A stretch of 64,000 bases of DNA, taken from NCBI GenBank assembly GCA_002794785.1, contig NBBA01000014.1, positions 1,240,001 to 1,304,000 on the forward strand, written 5' to 3'. Below are positions 45,528 through 57,389 of this stretch, in pieces. Under the pieces are notes generated by a model. The model was not told the DNA's origin. It did no database searches and saw only the letters and a program-made list of their open reading frames with translations. How positions within the stretch are numbered: the first letter of the stretch is position 1; each line of letters begins with the position of its first letter. Origin of the DNA: Coniferiporia sulphurascens. Taxonomy: Eukaryota > Basidiomycota > Agaricomycetes > Hymenochaetales > Hymenochaetaceae. A program made the position numbers and the translations under genes.

Positions 45528-46525
45528 AACACGAAAAAAATACACCCTAGCGCCGTCTGTTGCTACACGTTGACACTCTGTATACTGTAGTGATGCACGA
45601 AGATGCAATGTTTTTGCACTTGTCGTATCGTGACGTCCCCATCTGCATTCGTTCAAGACTTTGGGTGTGTCTGACGGCGAAACCGTGCCAAGATAGCGAT
45701 GTTGGCCTGCGAAGACGGGCGCTGATTGATTGTCAAGTTCCGCTGCAGCCTGGGGGTCGTACAATTAATGGAATTCGAGGGTCCGTCCGCTATGGGAAAC
45801 GAGAAAAGATTGATAGTCGGTAGCACTGTTAGTCACCGGGCAGTGAGGATAGCGCACTAGTACTAGTACTAGTCAAAGTGTATCATGATGGGCAGGCCTT
45901 GGGCTACTTGGGACGGACTAGAATTACAACTTGAACTTGAAGTCCTGCCGTTGCCTGGTAGTCAAAACTCACCATCTATCCACCGCCGTGTATTCCGGAA
46001 AGAGCCTTTTTTTGCTGTGACATACACAGTGAATTCCTCTCTATTCGGGTTGTCTATGGATTAACTTTCTCTCACACCAGCCTAAGGGAGGGGATATCCG
46101 AGTCTGTTGGTATGTGATACCATGATGCATCACGTGCCACTGACAGTGCGATCTCAGACCTGAGCCTGAGTGAAAACTGCCAGTACTAGTGTGTAGCTTT
46201 TCGCACAAATTTTGTAGTTTCAAATAGCTAGTCCTCGGTCGGCCCGGGAAACCCATTGTTTTTTTGGCAGAAAACGTCTTTCGCAACAGTATTAATGCCA
46301 TTAGTACTAGTGTGGTAACACGCGTCCGTTTATCCGGAGAAGCTCGTTTGAGGACTCGGAGCCAGGAGCCAGGAAGGAGTCGGGACAAGTGGCCAGCCTG
46401 AGGGGGATGGATTTTGTACGAAAAGCCAGTCTTGGGGTTCGTTCTACGGGCCCGAGGGGATTTCGATGGTGGCATAGTATTAGTAGTGTTGATGCGTTTT
46501 CTCAGAGACCACGTGGAGTGGCGAT

Positions 46526-46548
46526 GGGGGGGGGGGGGGGGGGGGGGG
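46526..46548 (+). repeat. Poly(G) run
   Basis: Twenty-three consecutive G, then A and seven more G. Such a tract can form G-quadruplexes and is prone to length error in sequencing. Confidence 0.9.
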
Positions 46549-48076
46549 AGGGGGGGTTAGCTATTGTCGGTGTCCCACTCGCAGCTAGCACACGCTTTTT
46601 ATAAACGCATGTTGGGCTATTAATTGCGCCCTTATTCCTCGGGAGGGGGAAATAGCCCAGGCCAGAAAGTCGTCGATGGCTTGTGTTTGTAAGGCAAAGT
46701 GCGACTCGCACTCGCACTAATTTCCGGTTGCTTATGCAGACCGGCATACGTGCTCCCCACCTAAGGTCAAAGCGGGAGACGTTGCTTTGAATATTGGTAG
46801 CTTTGGCGACACGAAGTAGCGCCCGAATGAATGAGTTAATTCCGGTTCCGTCAGCATAACGCCGAGAGAGAAAAACGTGTGATTTTGGGTTGCATACTGT
46901 ACTGTACATTCTCTGACGTAGGACTCGTCGTCCACGGTCCAAGGGCTTTCTGAAAAAGCAAGATTATAACCTCGACGACGATGGGTTCGTACGCTGTCGC
47001 TTTTTTTAAACATATTTTCCTGGATGGTGCATGCTGTATGGATGAATGTACGAGGCATCACGGATAAAAGTGCGAATGGGCGGCCCAGCGACCCGTCGAG
47101 ATCTTGTGGCGGTGGGATAGTTGTGTTTGGGCTGAGCTGGAGTTTGTAAGCGGCCGGATGACAGTATTTAGCGAGATGCGAATGTGTCCGCATCATAGTC
47201 CACCCCATAGTGTTTGTGCGGTTTACTGAGAGCAGAGGCGTAGCGCGAGAAATGATCCAGGAGTATACGAGGGAGTTGGAGGCATTACCGTGACGGCGAG
47301 AGTGCCAGCAACAGTCGATAGTTCAAAATCCCGAGAGGACGGATTCAAGTTTTGAAATTTGTGGCGCTGGGATTCGGTTCTCCGGCGGTGGTAGATTAAC
47401 TAGATCATTGTACCTCACCAGACGGATACTCTTCCAAAGCCAAACAATAAGTGCGCCTCCAAAGCCCAAGATAACTATACTAGACTCTGTGCGCGAGCGT
47501 ACGCCTGCCGGCCCGCCCGGGGGCCCTCTTGAACCAGCAAGTGCTGAATAACCGATTACGTAAATATATCCAGATGAGGCGACCGAGATGAAAGTGGTCC
47601 TCTCTTAAGGACTCAGGATCCTTAATATCTCCGGGTCTACCATAATCGTTATCCAATAGCAAATTAAAGCGACAATAAACATGCTCCTACACAACAACGC
47701 ATCGCCCATGTGCGCCAGCTCTGATCTCGGTCTCTGCCACATGGCCAGTGTTTCCCGACGAGTCGAGAAGCGCCGGTCCATCACGGCTTCGAATTCCATT
47801 TGAATACGCGGATTAGCGTATTCGGCTTTTGCAGGCCTCTATGGTGTAGCTTGGGCGCCCGAGAAATGGATATTACAGTACCCCGACGAGGCCTGTTTTA
47901 GCCTCGTGGAGGCTTAGCGGCGCCCGGATCTCAGCCTCGGGCCAGTCGGGCTCACCGAGCTGCGTCGAGCGTGGTCAGAGTCAGATCACAGCGGAGAGCG
48001 CATAGGCTGGAGAAGCACGAAGCACGGAACGCCCTTATCGACCGTTCGTGACCGCATGGACCAGAGGCGAGCTATG

Positions 48077-48083
48077 TATATAA
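48077..48083 (+). promoter_or_regulatory. TATA box of first carboxypeptidase gene
   Basis: TATATAA, 75 nt upstream of the ATG at 48158. Confidence 0.6.
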
Positions 48084-48157
48084 CCGCGGCCGGCCGTTCG
48101 CTTTGCTAGCTTTTCGAGTCGACTCTACTGGCTGTTAATCTCTGCAAACGGAGTAGA

Positions 48158-50463
48158 ATGATGCCTCGCCCCCTCTGGTCCTTCCTTGCCGTGTCGCTCG
48201 GCGCGACGTTGGTCGTAGCGACCCCGCCGGCGGCGGTGCATAACGTTTTCCAGTCGGAGGTGGTTGCGGACTCGAAGCTGCGCTTTGTGCGCGACTCTGG
48301 TGTGTGCGAGACGACGCCCGGTGTGCACCAGCTTTCGGGGTATATCGACACTGGTGCGAACATGTCTACGGTACGCGCGGTCGATGGGATGATCCTCATG
48401 TATGTGGGCGCTGATCTATTGCGTTAGTGGTTCTGGTTCTTCGAGGCGAGGAATAATCCGGAGACGGCGCCTTTCACTTTGTGGTGCGTTCTGCTTGTCT
48501 GTGTTGCTAGGGGCGAGAAGTGAGAGGAGTGCGTGCTGTAGGCTCAATGGAGGTCCTGGGTGTTCGTCGATGCTTGGGCTGTTCCAAGGTTTTTGCTTTT
48601 GCTTCCGTCACTGTAGGAGTGTAACCTGACGTACTCGAAAGAAAACGGCCCATGTCATGTCCTAGCCGACGGACAGACCACCGTATTAAACCCATACAGG
48701 TGCCGTCCGTTCTTTCCATTCTCGCTGAAAGGAGCTGATTTCTCCCTTACTGCGAAACAGCTGGAATAATATCAGTAATAGTGCGTATTGAAATTATCGA
48801 GTGTTCATTTATTTGGTTCGACCATCTCTTGCAGTGATATACATCGACCAGCCCATTGGCACTGGGTTCTCATACGGCACGGACACTGTTAATAGCACCG
48901 AAGCAGCTGCGCCGTTTGTATGGAATGCTTTCCAGATTCTCTTCGAGAGCGGCGAGTTTAGCAAGTTTAAGTCACGCGAGTGCGTTTTCTTTTTCCGCAG
49001 TCAACGCTTGTTCAATTCTGACACTCCGGGACGCTGTCCGTTGCCAGATTTATCTTTGTGCGTGCTTTCCTTTCCACGACGTTGATCCTCGTATATTGAT
49101 AATCGTACCGTAATCGAAGGCTACCGAGAGTTACGGCGGACATTACGGGCCTAGCTTCGTGACGTACTTCGATCAGCAGAATGCGCTGATTGCGGAAGGG
49201 AAGATCACAGGCGAACCTGTCGTTGTCAGTGCGCTACTTATCAACAAGTATGTCCAATCCTCTCACTCTATTTGGAAAATCCCAAAGCTAACTGGATACC
49301 CTCAATAAGTGGCTGGTACGATCCGCTCCTGCAAAATGAGGCGTATGTATCGTTCGCGACGGATGCTCCTGGATACGGCCAGCTGCAATCAGACAAGGTT
49401 ATCGCCGAACTCAATAAGGCTTTCTACGGTAAAGGGGGGTGTCAGGAACAAGAGCTTGCGTGCTACGCTGCCGCTGCTGCAGACGCAGCAGGTGAGAACG
49501 GGCCTGGAAACAGCACACTGAGTAATGAGGTGTGCTCAACGGCGGATAATTTCTGCGTAAGTCTTCGAGCTAGCTTCGCCGACATCAGGATTCTAATGTT
49601 TCGTGCTGCTGCTTAGGTCGACAATGTCTTCGTTCCCGCTGTCGGCAATCGCGACTCCGACGATCTGCGCCAGAATTCGTCTGCCTTGTTCCCGCCTGAG
49701 TATTACCTCAACCTTCTTGCGAACGAGACGATAAAGGCACTCATTGGCGCGGAGAGCACCTATGGCGAATGCCCCGACGCGCCATTTGAATTGTTCACCA
49801 AAACGGGTGATGTGCGCCGCCGCTCTTCATTTTTCTTGATACGAGACGAACTAATCTAAAATATTCTACGTTTATTTTAGGATGCACGGACATGGCTGCC
49901 GCAATTGTCAGAATTGGCTAACTCGAGCCTCAAGATGCTCATTTGGGTACGTTTCAACTCCCTGAGTTTCTGCTCCTCTCTTACTCGATATCTTCCTTAG
50001 GCTGGGGACGCCGACATCAAGTAAGGAATATTAGCCGTTTAACCAATATCTCAGTGTTTGATCGTCTGATCTGGCCTTTCAGCACAGCTGTAATTGGCTC
50101 GGCGGTCACGCTACTGTGCTTGCCATGGATTGGTACGGCAACGAGACGCTGCACAACACACCCTTCACGAACATGACGATTAACGGCAGTGCCGTCGCAG
50201 CTATCCAGAACGTGGACAGCTTCTCCTTCGCGTGCGTACATACCACTAAACTGGGCTCGCTGTGAAAATATTGACGTATTCGTTATCTAGCCGAGTATAC
50301 GAGTCTGGGCACGAAGTGGTGCGTAAACGGCTTCGTTCGATCAGCTGGTAGAACTCATTCGCTAACACACCGTTTTTCGGCCGTTCAGCCCGCGTTCCAG
50401 CCCCAGGCAGCCCTCGAGATTTTCTCGCAGGTTATCCGAGGAGAACAGTTACACTGCGTCTGA
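48158..50463 (+). CDS. Serine carboxypeptidase (peptidase family S10), secreted
   Basis: Releases C-terminal residues from peptides at acid pH, probably in the vacuole or outside the cell. Fifteen exons splice in phase to 483 residues (boundaries 48370, 48428-48483, 48542-48588, 48642-48699, 48761-48780, 48835-48979, 49048-49057, 49120-49247, 49310-49556, 49617-49811, 49881-49946, 50001-50020, 50088-50231, 50291-50318, 50389-50463). A signal peptide (SFLAVSLGATLVVA) is followed by SGYIDTG, LNGGPGCSSM, IYIDQPIGTGFSYG and the nucleophile motif ESYGGHYG. Catalytic Asp lies in AGDADINCNWLGG and His in ESGHEVPAFQPQ, so the triad is complete. NST-type glycosylation sites are present. The seventh exon is only 10 nt but supplies FIF before ATESYGG. 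It belongs to a different S10 subgroup from its neighbour at 51354. Confidence 0.93.
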
Positions 50464-51353
50464 GCACGAGGTCTGGCCCGAATTGGGCGTTCGCTGTTGT
50501 CGTAGGGCTTTTTGGGGTTATTAATATGTACGCAGCTTCGTGTGTTCCTTCCTCCCATCTGTGCTGCAATCTGCCGGCCCGTTAAATCTTGCGAACACCC
50601 TACCGGCGCGGTCGTCCGCAGGACTTCTTTGTACTTTCTGGCGCTCGTGTGCTTCTCCTAATACGTCTGCGTTTTTAAAGAGGTTCTGGAGACACGTGCC
50701 GCGATTCTTGTGGCGTCACATGGCTTCTCTGCGAGTGGGACGGCAATGTGGTTGTCTCTGGAAATTGTCTTCGTTTCTGCTACTTCAGCCTGATGAAGGT
50801 GCCGTGCTCACACGGGTTTACTTATCGGAAGCGCTTGCCAAGGATTTCGAGTCAAGAGAATGCCTATGTGATATCGAGTCTGTCGTTTGATTCTGATCCT
50901 GATGACCTGGCATATCTTGGAAAACTTGTGTCCGTCAATTCCTCAGCAAAACCAAGAGTTATCCCTTTGCTAGTAGTATTTGTCTTGAATACTCGCGTTG
51001 TCTCCAAGGCCTGTGGCAATGACTAATCACATCATAAACGTTAATCGGCTGGACGGTGTTTGTCCTTGCATCGAAGCATCTCCGTATCACAGGAATAAAT
51101 AGCACAGAACACCACGCTGCTTGCTTAGACGGCGCCTTCTTCTAAGATCTCGTGGACGCTTGAACCATGCTGATCTCTGCGGTGCCGTGTGCTCTCATTT
51201 CGAAGAAGATTACGCCACCAGAGTGACATCAATCGGAAGGTGGTCTAAGAACTATCTGTTTTTTGTTGAGCACGGCAATTGTGAATGTATAAAATACAGC
51301 GCCGGCAGCTGCGCGTTCACGCTCGCCAACTAACAGGTTCGGAACTCTCAGCT
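50464..51353. other. Intergenic between the two carboxypeptidase genes
   Basis: No coding signal. The promoter of the second gene is at its 3' end (TATAAAATA, 51288-51296). Confidence 0.5.
51288..51296 (+). promoter_or_regulatory. TATA box of second carboxypeptidase gene
   Basis: TATAAAATA, 66 nt upstream of the ATG at 51354. Confidence 0.6.
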
Positions 51354-53929
51354 ATGAAGCTTCCAAATCTACTTCGGATTGCTCTGTTGGTCTTACCATC
51401 CGTCTCGTACGTTGCTGGCCAGGCTGGTGGGAGTCTGATCGGCGGCATGGACGAGACTATAGCTATTCAGCGGGAAGGTCTTGCGCGCATGCGCGACTTT
51501 CTAGGTCCTGACGCGTTCCCAAGCTCTGAACCAGTAAAGCGCGACGATTCTGCTTCAGCCTCGACTATCACATTCAAAAATCCTAAAGCGCAGGAGTTTT
51601 TTGTCGATGGAACGGAGATTCCGGAAGGTGACACATTTAAAGCTCCCAAATACCACATATGTCATATTCCGCCTTACTGTTTCCGTTTAGTCAATTTTGA
51701 TGCTGGACCTTCTTGGGCCGGCTTGATGCCCATCACCGGCGCGCACAACGAGACTCGCAAGCTTTTCTTTTGGTAAATGGGTCCCCGTATCTGCGAGTGG
51801 TCGTTCACCAATCCGCAATTCATTGAAGGTTTTGGCCAACGAACAACGCATCAAATGGCAACGAGTTGCTATTCTGGACTAATGGTGATTTCTCTCGTTA
51901 TTAGATTCTGCGGTGAAATGAAATAACTAGGAAAATGCAACAGGCGGACCTGGCTGCTCTTCTCTGGAGGGGTTCTTGCAAGAAAATGGACCTATCTGCA
52001 AGTCTCCTTAAACGCTGCTCTCTTTTTTTTTTATCGAATTGATAGCAAAACTATTCAGCATGGTCTTGGGGTCAGGCCCAACCCACACCGTAGGTGACAT
52101 GCCCTTCCGGATAGAGCGGTATTTTCACAACACCTGTATTTAGGAATATGTGGTCTTGGACGAATCTGTCGCACGTTCTTTGGGTGGAACAGCCTGTCGG
52201 AGTGAGTTATAAGTTCAATGGACTTTAGTGTCAAAATTACTGATGAAAGCTGCATGAAGACGGGATTCAGCCAGGGAACACTTAGCATAGAAAACGACGA
52301 CCAACTCGCCGAGCAGGTCATGGGGTTTTTGGAACAGTTCTTGGAGGTGTTTAGCGAGTTAAAGGGAAAGGATTTCTATTTGTCAGGAGAAAGCGTAAGC
52401 ATTGCTGATTCTATGTTGTTCCGCTAAATCTAATTTACACACCTCCAGTATGCTGGCTTTTGTAAGTTACATATTGTGCAGAAGAGATGATTTCTAAGGA
52501 AAACGCGTAGACGTCCCGTACATTGCGAATTGGATTTACGAGCATCCCGGGCTCGATTTGAATCTCAAGGGAATTTCAATCGCTGATCCATCTTTAAGTT
52601 ACAACGTGGTGCAGCAGGAGATTCCTGCCCTCCGATTTGTTCAGGTACATCCGTTTATTCCGCTGAAATTTATATTTCTTAACCCGAAGTCTACAGGCGA
52701 ACAGTAACCTTTTCCCTTTCAATAGCTCCTTCCTCGCCGAATTACAAAATATATCTGACACGTGCGGTTACACTGACTACTTGGATAATTTTGTCACCTT
52801 TCCACCTGCCGGCCAACTCCCCTTGCCAGTTGCAACAAATGGGACATTCTCAGTAGTGCCTTCGTGCAGGATACATAGCCCGATTCAGAGGGCCATACAA
52901 ACGTACGCCTCTTTAAATTTCTCCTCATAATCAGACAAGTTCTGATCCCCTACGCTTTCATCTCGTAGCCTGAATCCGGCGTTTGACGTCTATCGAGTTT
53001 CGGACACCTGGCCTAATCTTTGTGTGTGCTACAATATTTAGCATCCTTCCGCCATGATTTCATATTGTATCAGGGAGTGTTCTTGGTTTCCCTCGACTCA
53101 CGCAGGAGTTCATATACTTCAACAGGCGAGTCATACATAGAAGAAACGAGCGAATTCTTTTACTAACCAGTTTTATTTAGAACTGATGTACGCCCGTTCT
53201 GTTGAGGTGCTCTCTTGAGGTTCTAACCGCATACTGCTACGGTTCTAGGTCCAAGACGCAATACATGCGCCTCACATTGAATGGACTGCGTGCACAAACA
53301 CAAACGTTTATGTGAACCTTACCACCGGTGCACCCATTAATGACCAGTCCATACCGTCTACGCTGAGTGTTCTGCCGAACGTTATTGAGAAGTCGGAGCG
53401 CACCATTATTGTTCACGGACTCGCGGTACGCGTCGACGCATTATTACCAACAATACAGTCTTCATTGAAACATACTTATAATAGGACTTTATTCTTGTTG
53501 CGGAGGGTACTCGCATCGCCATTCAGTGAGCACGAAAAACTCAGTATTTTATTCGAAACTGATCTACCATTTCCATTAATAGGAATATGACGTGGAATGG
53601 TGCGCAGGGCTTCCAAACACCCATTGAACCGGAGACATTCACGGTACATAACATGGGAGTTTATGGTAATGAGCATACTGAGCGTGGTCTCACCTGTAAG
53701 CCATTACCCGTGTCCTTGAGCGACAAACCTTGTTTTAGCTGAGAATTACTCTTCTACTAGTTGTCGAGTTTTTCTTTAGTGGACACATGACTCCGCGTGC
53801 GTATCGCATTTCATGTTACTCGGGACACTGTCTTGGTTCGCTTACACTTAATGAGCAGAGTTCGTTCCGTGGGCGGCCTTTAATACCATTTCGTTCCTTC
53901 TCGGAAGACAACCGACCCCATCCTCATGA
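51354..53929 (+). CDS. Serine carboxypeptidase (peptidase family S10), secreted, second gene
   Basis: Eighteen exons join in phase to 530 residues: 51354-51627, 51691-51772, 51829-51884, 51944-51997, 52059-52089, 52144-52201, 52260-52394, 52449-52461, 52511-52644, 52697-52902, 52969-53021, 53074-53125, 53181-53187, 53249-53425, 53485-53525, 53583-53695, 53761-53796, 53859-53929. Signal peptide (LLRIALLVLPSVSYVAG), propeptide, FDAGPSWAGLMPI, FWTNGGPGCSSLEG, LWVEQPVGTGFSQG, then the nucleophile in GESYAGFYVPYIA. Catalytic Asp is in VHGLADFILV and His in SGHMTPQFVPW. All three are intact, so it should be active. Introns at 51998 and 53126 use GC donors (GCAAGT, GCGAGT). Exon 13 is 7 nt and exon 8 is 13 nt. 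A reading that ignores these small exons would wrongly call it a pseudogene. Confidence 0.88.
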
Positions 53930-54125
53930 GAAAATTGTCGAAGCAATTGGAAACGCTCCCGAGCGGACGAAACTCATGAGACAATTGATCGGAGTTGGGA
54001 AAAGGGTCAGTTGGGCAGGACAATATTTGCATGGAACGTATGTAAATTGAGGTTACAGACTTATGATTGGGTTTGAGAGAAAACGTCGATGTACATTTAT
54101 ATTGATGTCAAGCCTTCAATCGCAT

Positions 54126-56811
54126 CTACAGTGTGTATATGAAATCGGGGGCCCGATCGCCCAAATCATGCAGCTCTTTAATTGAGTACTGGACAACACC
54201 CCCCGTTCGTGCCAGTTCCGCGACGCGTCTTGCGTTGATTCTTTTATACACAATAATCGTGATCGGGGTCGTGATGAATCCAATGCCCACAAACATTAGC
54301 TCGATTCCGTCTTCAAGTGAGGTACGTCAGTCTATTAATATGACAAGTTGAGTGAACCAGGACGTACGTCCGGGAATATACCGTGGTGCATCTATAGAAC
54401 GATAGATGTTTGCCGCAATCGCGCCTGAAAAATTCCCGAGCCCGATTTGCAGAGCCATTCCAACACCCCGCTTGTATTGGCCCGCGAGATTATTCCCGAG
54501 CCTGTAAATTTGTATATCAGATGAAGCGCTGTCACAGCAATTTATGAACTCGTGTGCGAACCATGCGACAACCCCGGGGAAGGTCGCATAAGAACCTGCA
54601 ACACAAAAGAATGTGCCGAAATATTTCACGCCGCGCGGTGCAGTGGAGATATTGATGCTGAAGCCTATGAGACACATAGAGAGTCCCAGGATAATGAATG
54701 GTGAGCGCATTCCAAGCTTATCGGAATAATGCCCGAATAGCAGGAGTACAATTGCTGAAGGAGTCGTAAAACAATCCGTTCTTCGTAAACGATGTGTCTA
54801 GAATGATGTGTTTCAGACAGACGTACTGGCGAAGATGTAGGGCGGGACTGTGAGGAGTTGAGTGATAGGCGTGCTGAAACCGAATCTGCGAATGCGTTTG
54901 TGTCAGCTTTCTCGTAGAGTTACTGAAAGCGTTGTACATACCCAGAGATGATCGTTCTGTGACAAGTAAGGTACGAATTAAGTATGGGCGTTGAACAACC
55001 ACACGGAACTACTCACGGAAGAAAAAGAGCTATTCCGTATACTGCGCGGTAGACATTTAATCAGCCTGCTTAAAACCGGTTGTGCGAATACTCACGTGGT
55101 GCGACAATGGACATGTAGGTCAAGATATGGAGCCAAACTTGCCAGTCGCTAAACGCCGCTCGCACATAGCGCCAAGAAAACTCTTCGGCCTCTCCAACGG
55201 TTGAGTTGTCGAATTCTGCAACAGATTATATCAGTCGCGGCAAGAGGCGCATAATGGAGGAAGCCATCACATACTCTTCTTCCAAAGGACGTAAGCGCGC
55301 TCTTCGGGGGTTAGGAAGGATGCAGTCGCCGGAAAGTCGACTAAAACTGGATATTGCCAGGGCCAAAATCCATAATGAGGTTTTAGCACTGTTTACATGG
55401 AAGGATTGCAAACGCACTGAAAAGAGCGGCAGAGCCAACGACGACTGTTGCCAATCCCTCCAAGATCTACAATTGATCAAGACCAAATTGGGAACATTCT
55501 TATATGCATACAAATTATTGCTTACGAAAATCCATGACCATGCTTCGAGGCCGCCCACACCACTCATGAACTCAATTGCGAATGCAAGCAGACCAGAAAA
55601 AGCACCTGCGAGCGTCGCGGCACCGAAAAATAGTCCGACACGGTATTGGAGTTTGTGTCGAGGGTACCAAAATGTCAAACTTGGTATAAAGCAAATTCAA
55701 TGAGGCTTCCGAAGGCGGAGAAAAGGCGATACCTACTAGTAGACGACACCCGGGAAAAGCCAGCTTCGGCCGCGCCAAGGCAGATTCGAACACCAAGAAG
55801 TTGGTGGTAGCTGAAGTAGACATGAAAAAGAAGGAAACCAATATTGAAAACGTAACACACGTACGTCTTCACAAGACCCATCATAGTCCTGAAGTAAAAT
55901 CGAAAATAAGATGGAACAGGGATACAAAAAGGATCATCAACCCACATTACAATACCCCACGCAATCTTGTAATAAATCAATTTAGCACCCCACATTCATT
56001 CATCCAAATAATTTCATACCGTGATTCCCGGAAGCCACCTAGAAAACTAAGTAGGCACTATATTTACATAGAGATAGATTCAGGTCCGCGACGAACCTTG
56101 ACGGTTTGAATTTTTTGAGGACCATGCTGAATCCAATTGGGTCAGAAGACAAAATCCGTTTACGTAGTATGTACAAAGAAAAAAAATCGCGTACTTTGCT
56201 GGACACTCCCCTAAACAATAAGTCTGGGTATTTACTTAGTACCGCCCCCGTCTTCTCATGGTTTTAAGATGCAGGTTATTATCAGACGTACAATAAAATA
56301 CATGGTCTGTGGAAAACTAGATGAGTTTTGGCCGCGTAATAGGTTCAAGTTAAGAAAATTGAGCCCACAAGTGCAATATTGTACTGATTTCCGACAAGGC
56401 CCAGCTGCGTTACAAGACCCGCGAGCTTCGCGTTTCCTTTAAGAGCGAATTGGGATGATGAGCGATAGAACAAATAAGCGTCCAGTTAGTCGTACCGATG
56501 TTACCTGGGACAACAGACGGCTAGTCAGTCTCAGGCTCATGTTGAAAACCGCATACGATGACTCACCGCGGTCCAAAAAGGAGCAAAGATATATAAGACT
56601 TAGGATTGGCATAAGTCTGTAATCGATTTTCCTGTAGAGCTGTTTCTCCTGCTCAGCGGTCAAAACAGGAGGTGGAGGAAGGCTAGAGTCTCCGCCGAAG
56701 TCTACGACTTCGGTTTGCGCCCGTTCCTTTTCTCCGGGCTTCTCCGAGACATACACAGATTCCTTCTCGAAATATGCAGAGCTACGCTCCTTCCCAGAAG
56801 AGTTTGACATG
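54126..56811 (-). pseudogene. MFS transporter, allantoate permease/Tna1-like (anion:cation symporter family), frameshifted
   Basis: A paralogue of the next gene, with the same exon layout: start MSNSSGKER at 56811, RKIDYRLMPILSLIYLCSFLDRG, the 9-nt exon at 56496-56504, then GLVGNQYNIAL, ECPANMVLKKFKPSRWLPGIT, GVRICLGAAEAGF. At 55755-55758 the run of four A (T on the coding strand) is one base short: AGF should continue FPGVVYY but reads SRVSST. Downstream, every motif returns in the expected frame (YPRHKLQYRVGLFFGAA, LVDFPATASFLTPEERAYV, GFGFSTPITQLLTVPPY, LLFGHYSDKLGMRSPF, GNNLAGQYKRGVGMA, stop at 54126). It also lacks about 16 residues after APRYIPGR present in its neighbour. The single-base loss makes it non-functional unless it is a sequencing error. 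Confidence 0.8.
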
Positions 56812-57389
56812 TCCCCAGCAGTAACGTCGGCGAAGGGTGAAGAACACGGAAGCCAGAGAGGTCCCCTTGAGAGCTCCTGACGAACCATTACTGCAGAAGC
56901 TACTGTTATATGATTTCTGACGGCTATGGCGACAGGCCTTCGCACGCGTTCATTTTGTTTCCCGGTACATTCTGATAAGTGCGGTTTGACTATACGGCGT
57001 GCCCTCACGTGCCGGCTTCGATCCTGCAAAGCGCTGATAGGGTGGTAGCCATTGAAATAATACTTCCGGTTAAATCACGCGCTGGGGAAGATTTGATCCT
57101 TTAGCCCTAGAGGCTTGGAAGAAGCAGGACGCCGAAATGCAATATGAGAGGAATTCACTCACCCACCCTGCAAAGGGCCGAGTGCTCAACCGGGCCTGAA
57201 TGGTGTAAAGACGTGATAGACGCCGCTCACCTTTGATTAGTGCACTCGCAGGGTCTCTCAGGTTCAAATTGAAGAACAAGTTGAAGACCCGATTCAATTC
57301 ATCTTTAGACTGGCGAAATTCCCACGGCTAGAGCCGATGTCTTCTCCTGACCTATCTAATCTCTACATTTACGACTCTCGATGGGAAGG

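Larger units (their letters stand above)
44343..48157. other. 3.8-kb region without a recognisable gene
   Basis: Only short unrelated frames. It contains a dispersed-repeat copy (45379-45527), many ACTAGTAC words (including a triple at 45855-45872), a G23 run (46526-46548), and at its end the promoter of the carboxypeptidase gene with TATATAA at 48077-48083. Confidence 0.5.

Noticed and set aside
46041..47208. Two minus-strand ORFs of 144 and 158 codons as genes
   Set aside because: No family motifs, no plausible splice links and one is near the poly(G) run; likely chance frames.
51354..53929. Second carboxypeptidase first looked like a pseudogene with many stops
   Set aside because: All breaks disappear once two GC-AG introns and the 7- and 13-nt exons are used; the full catalytic triad is then in frame.
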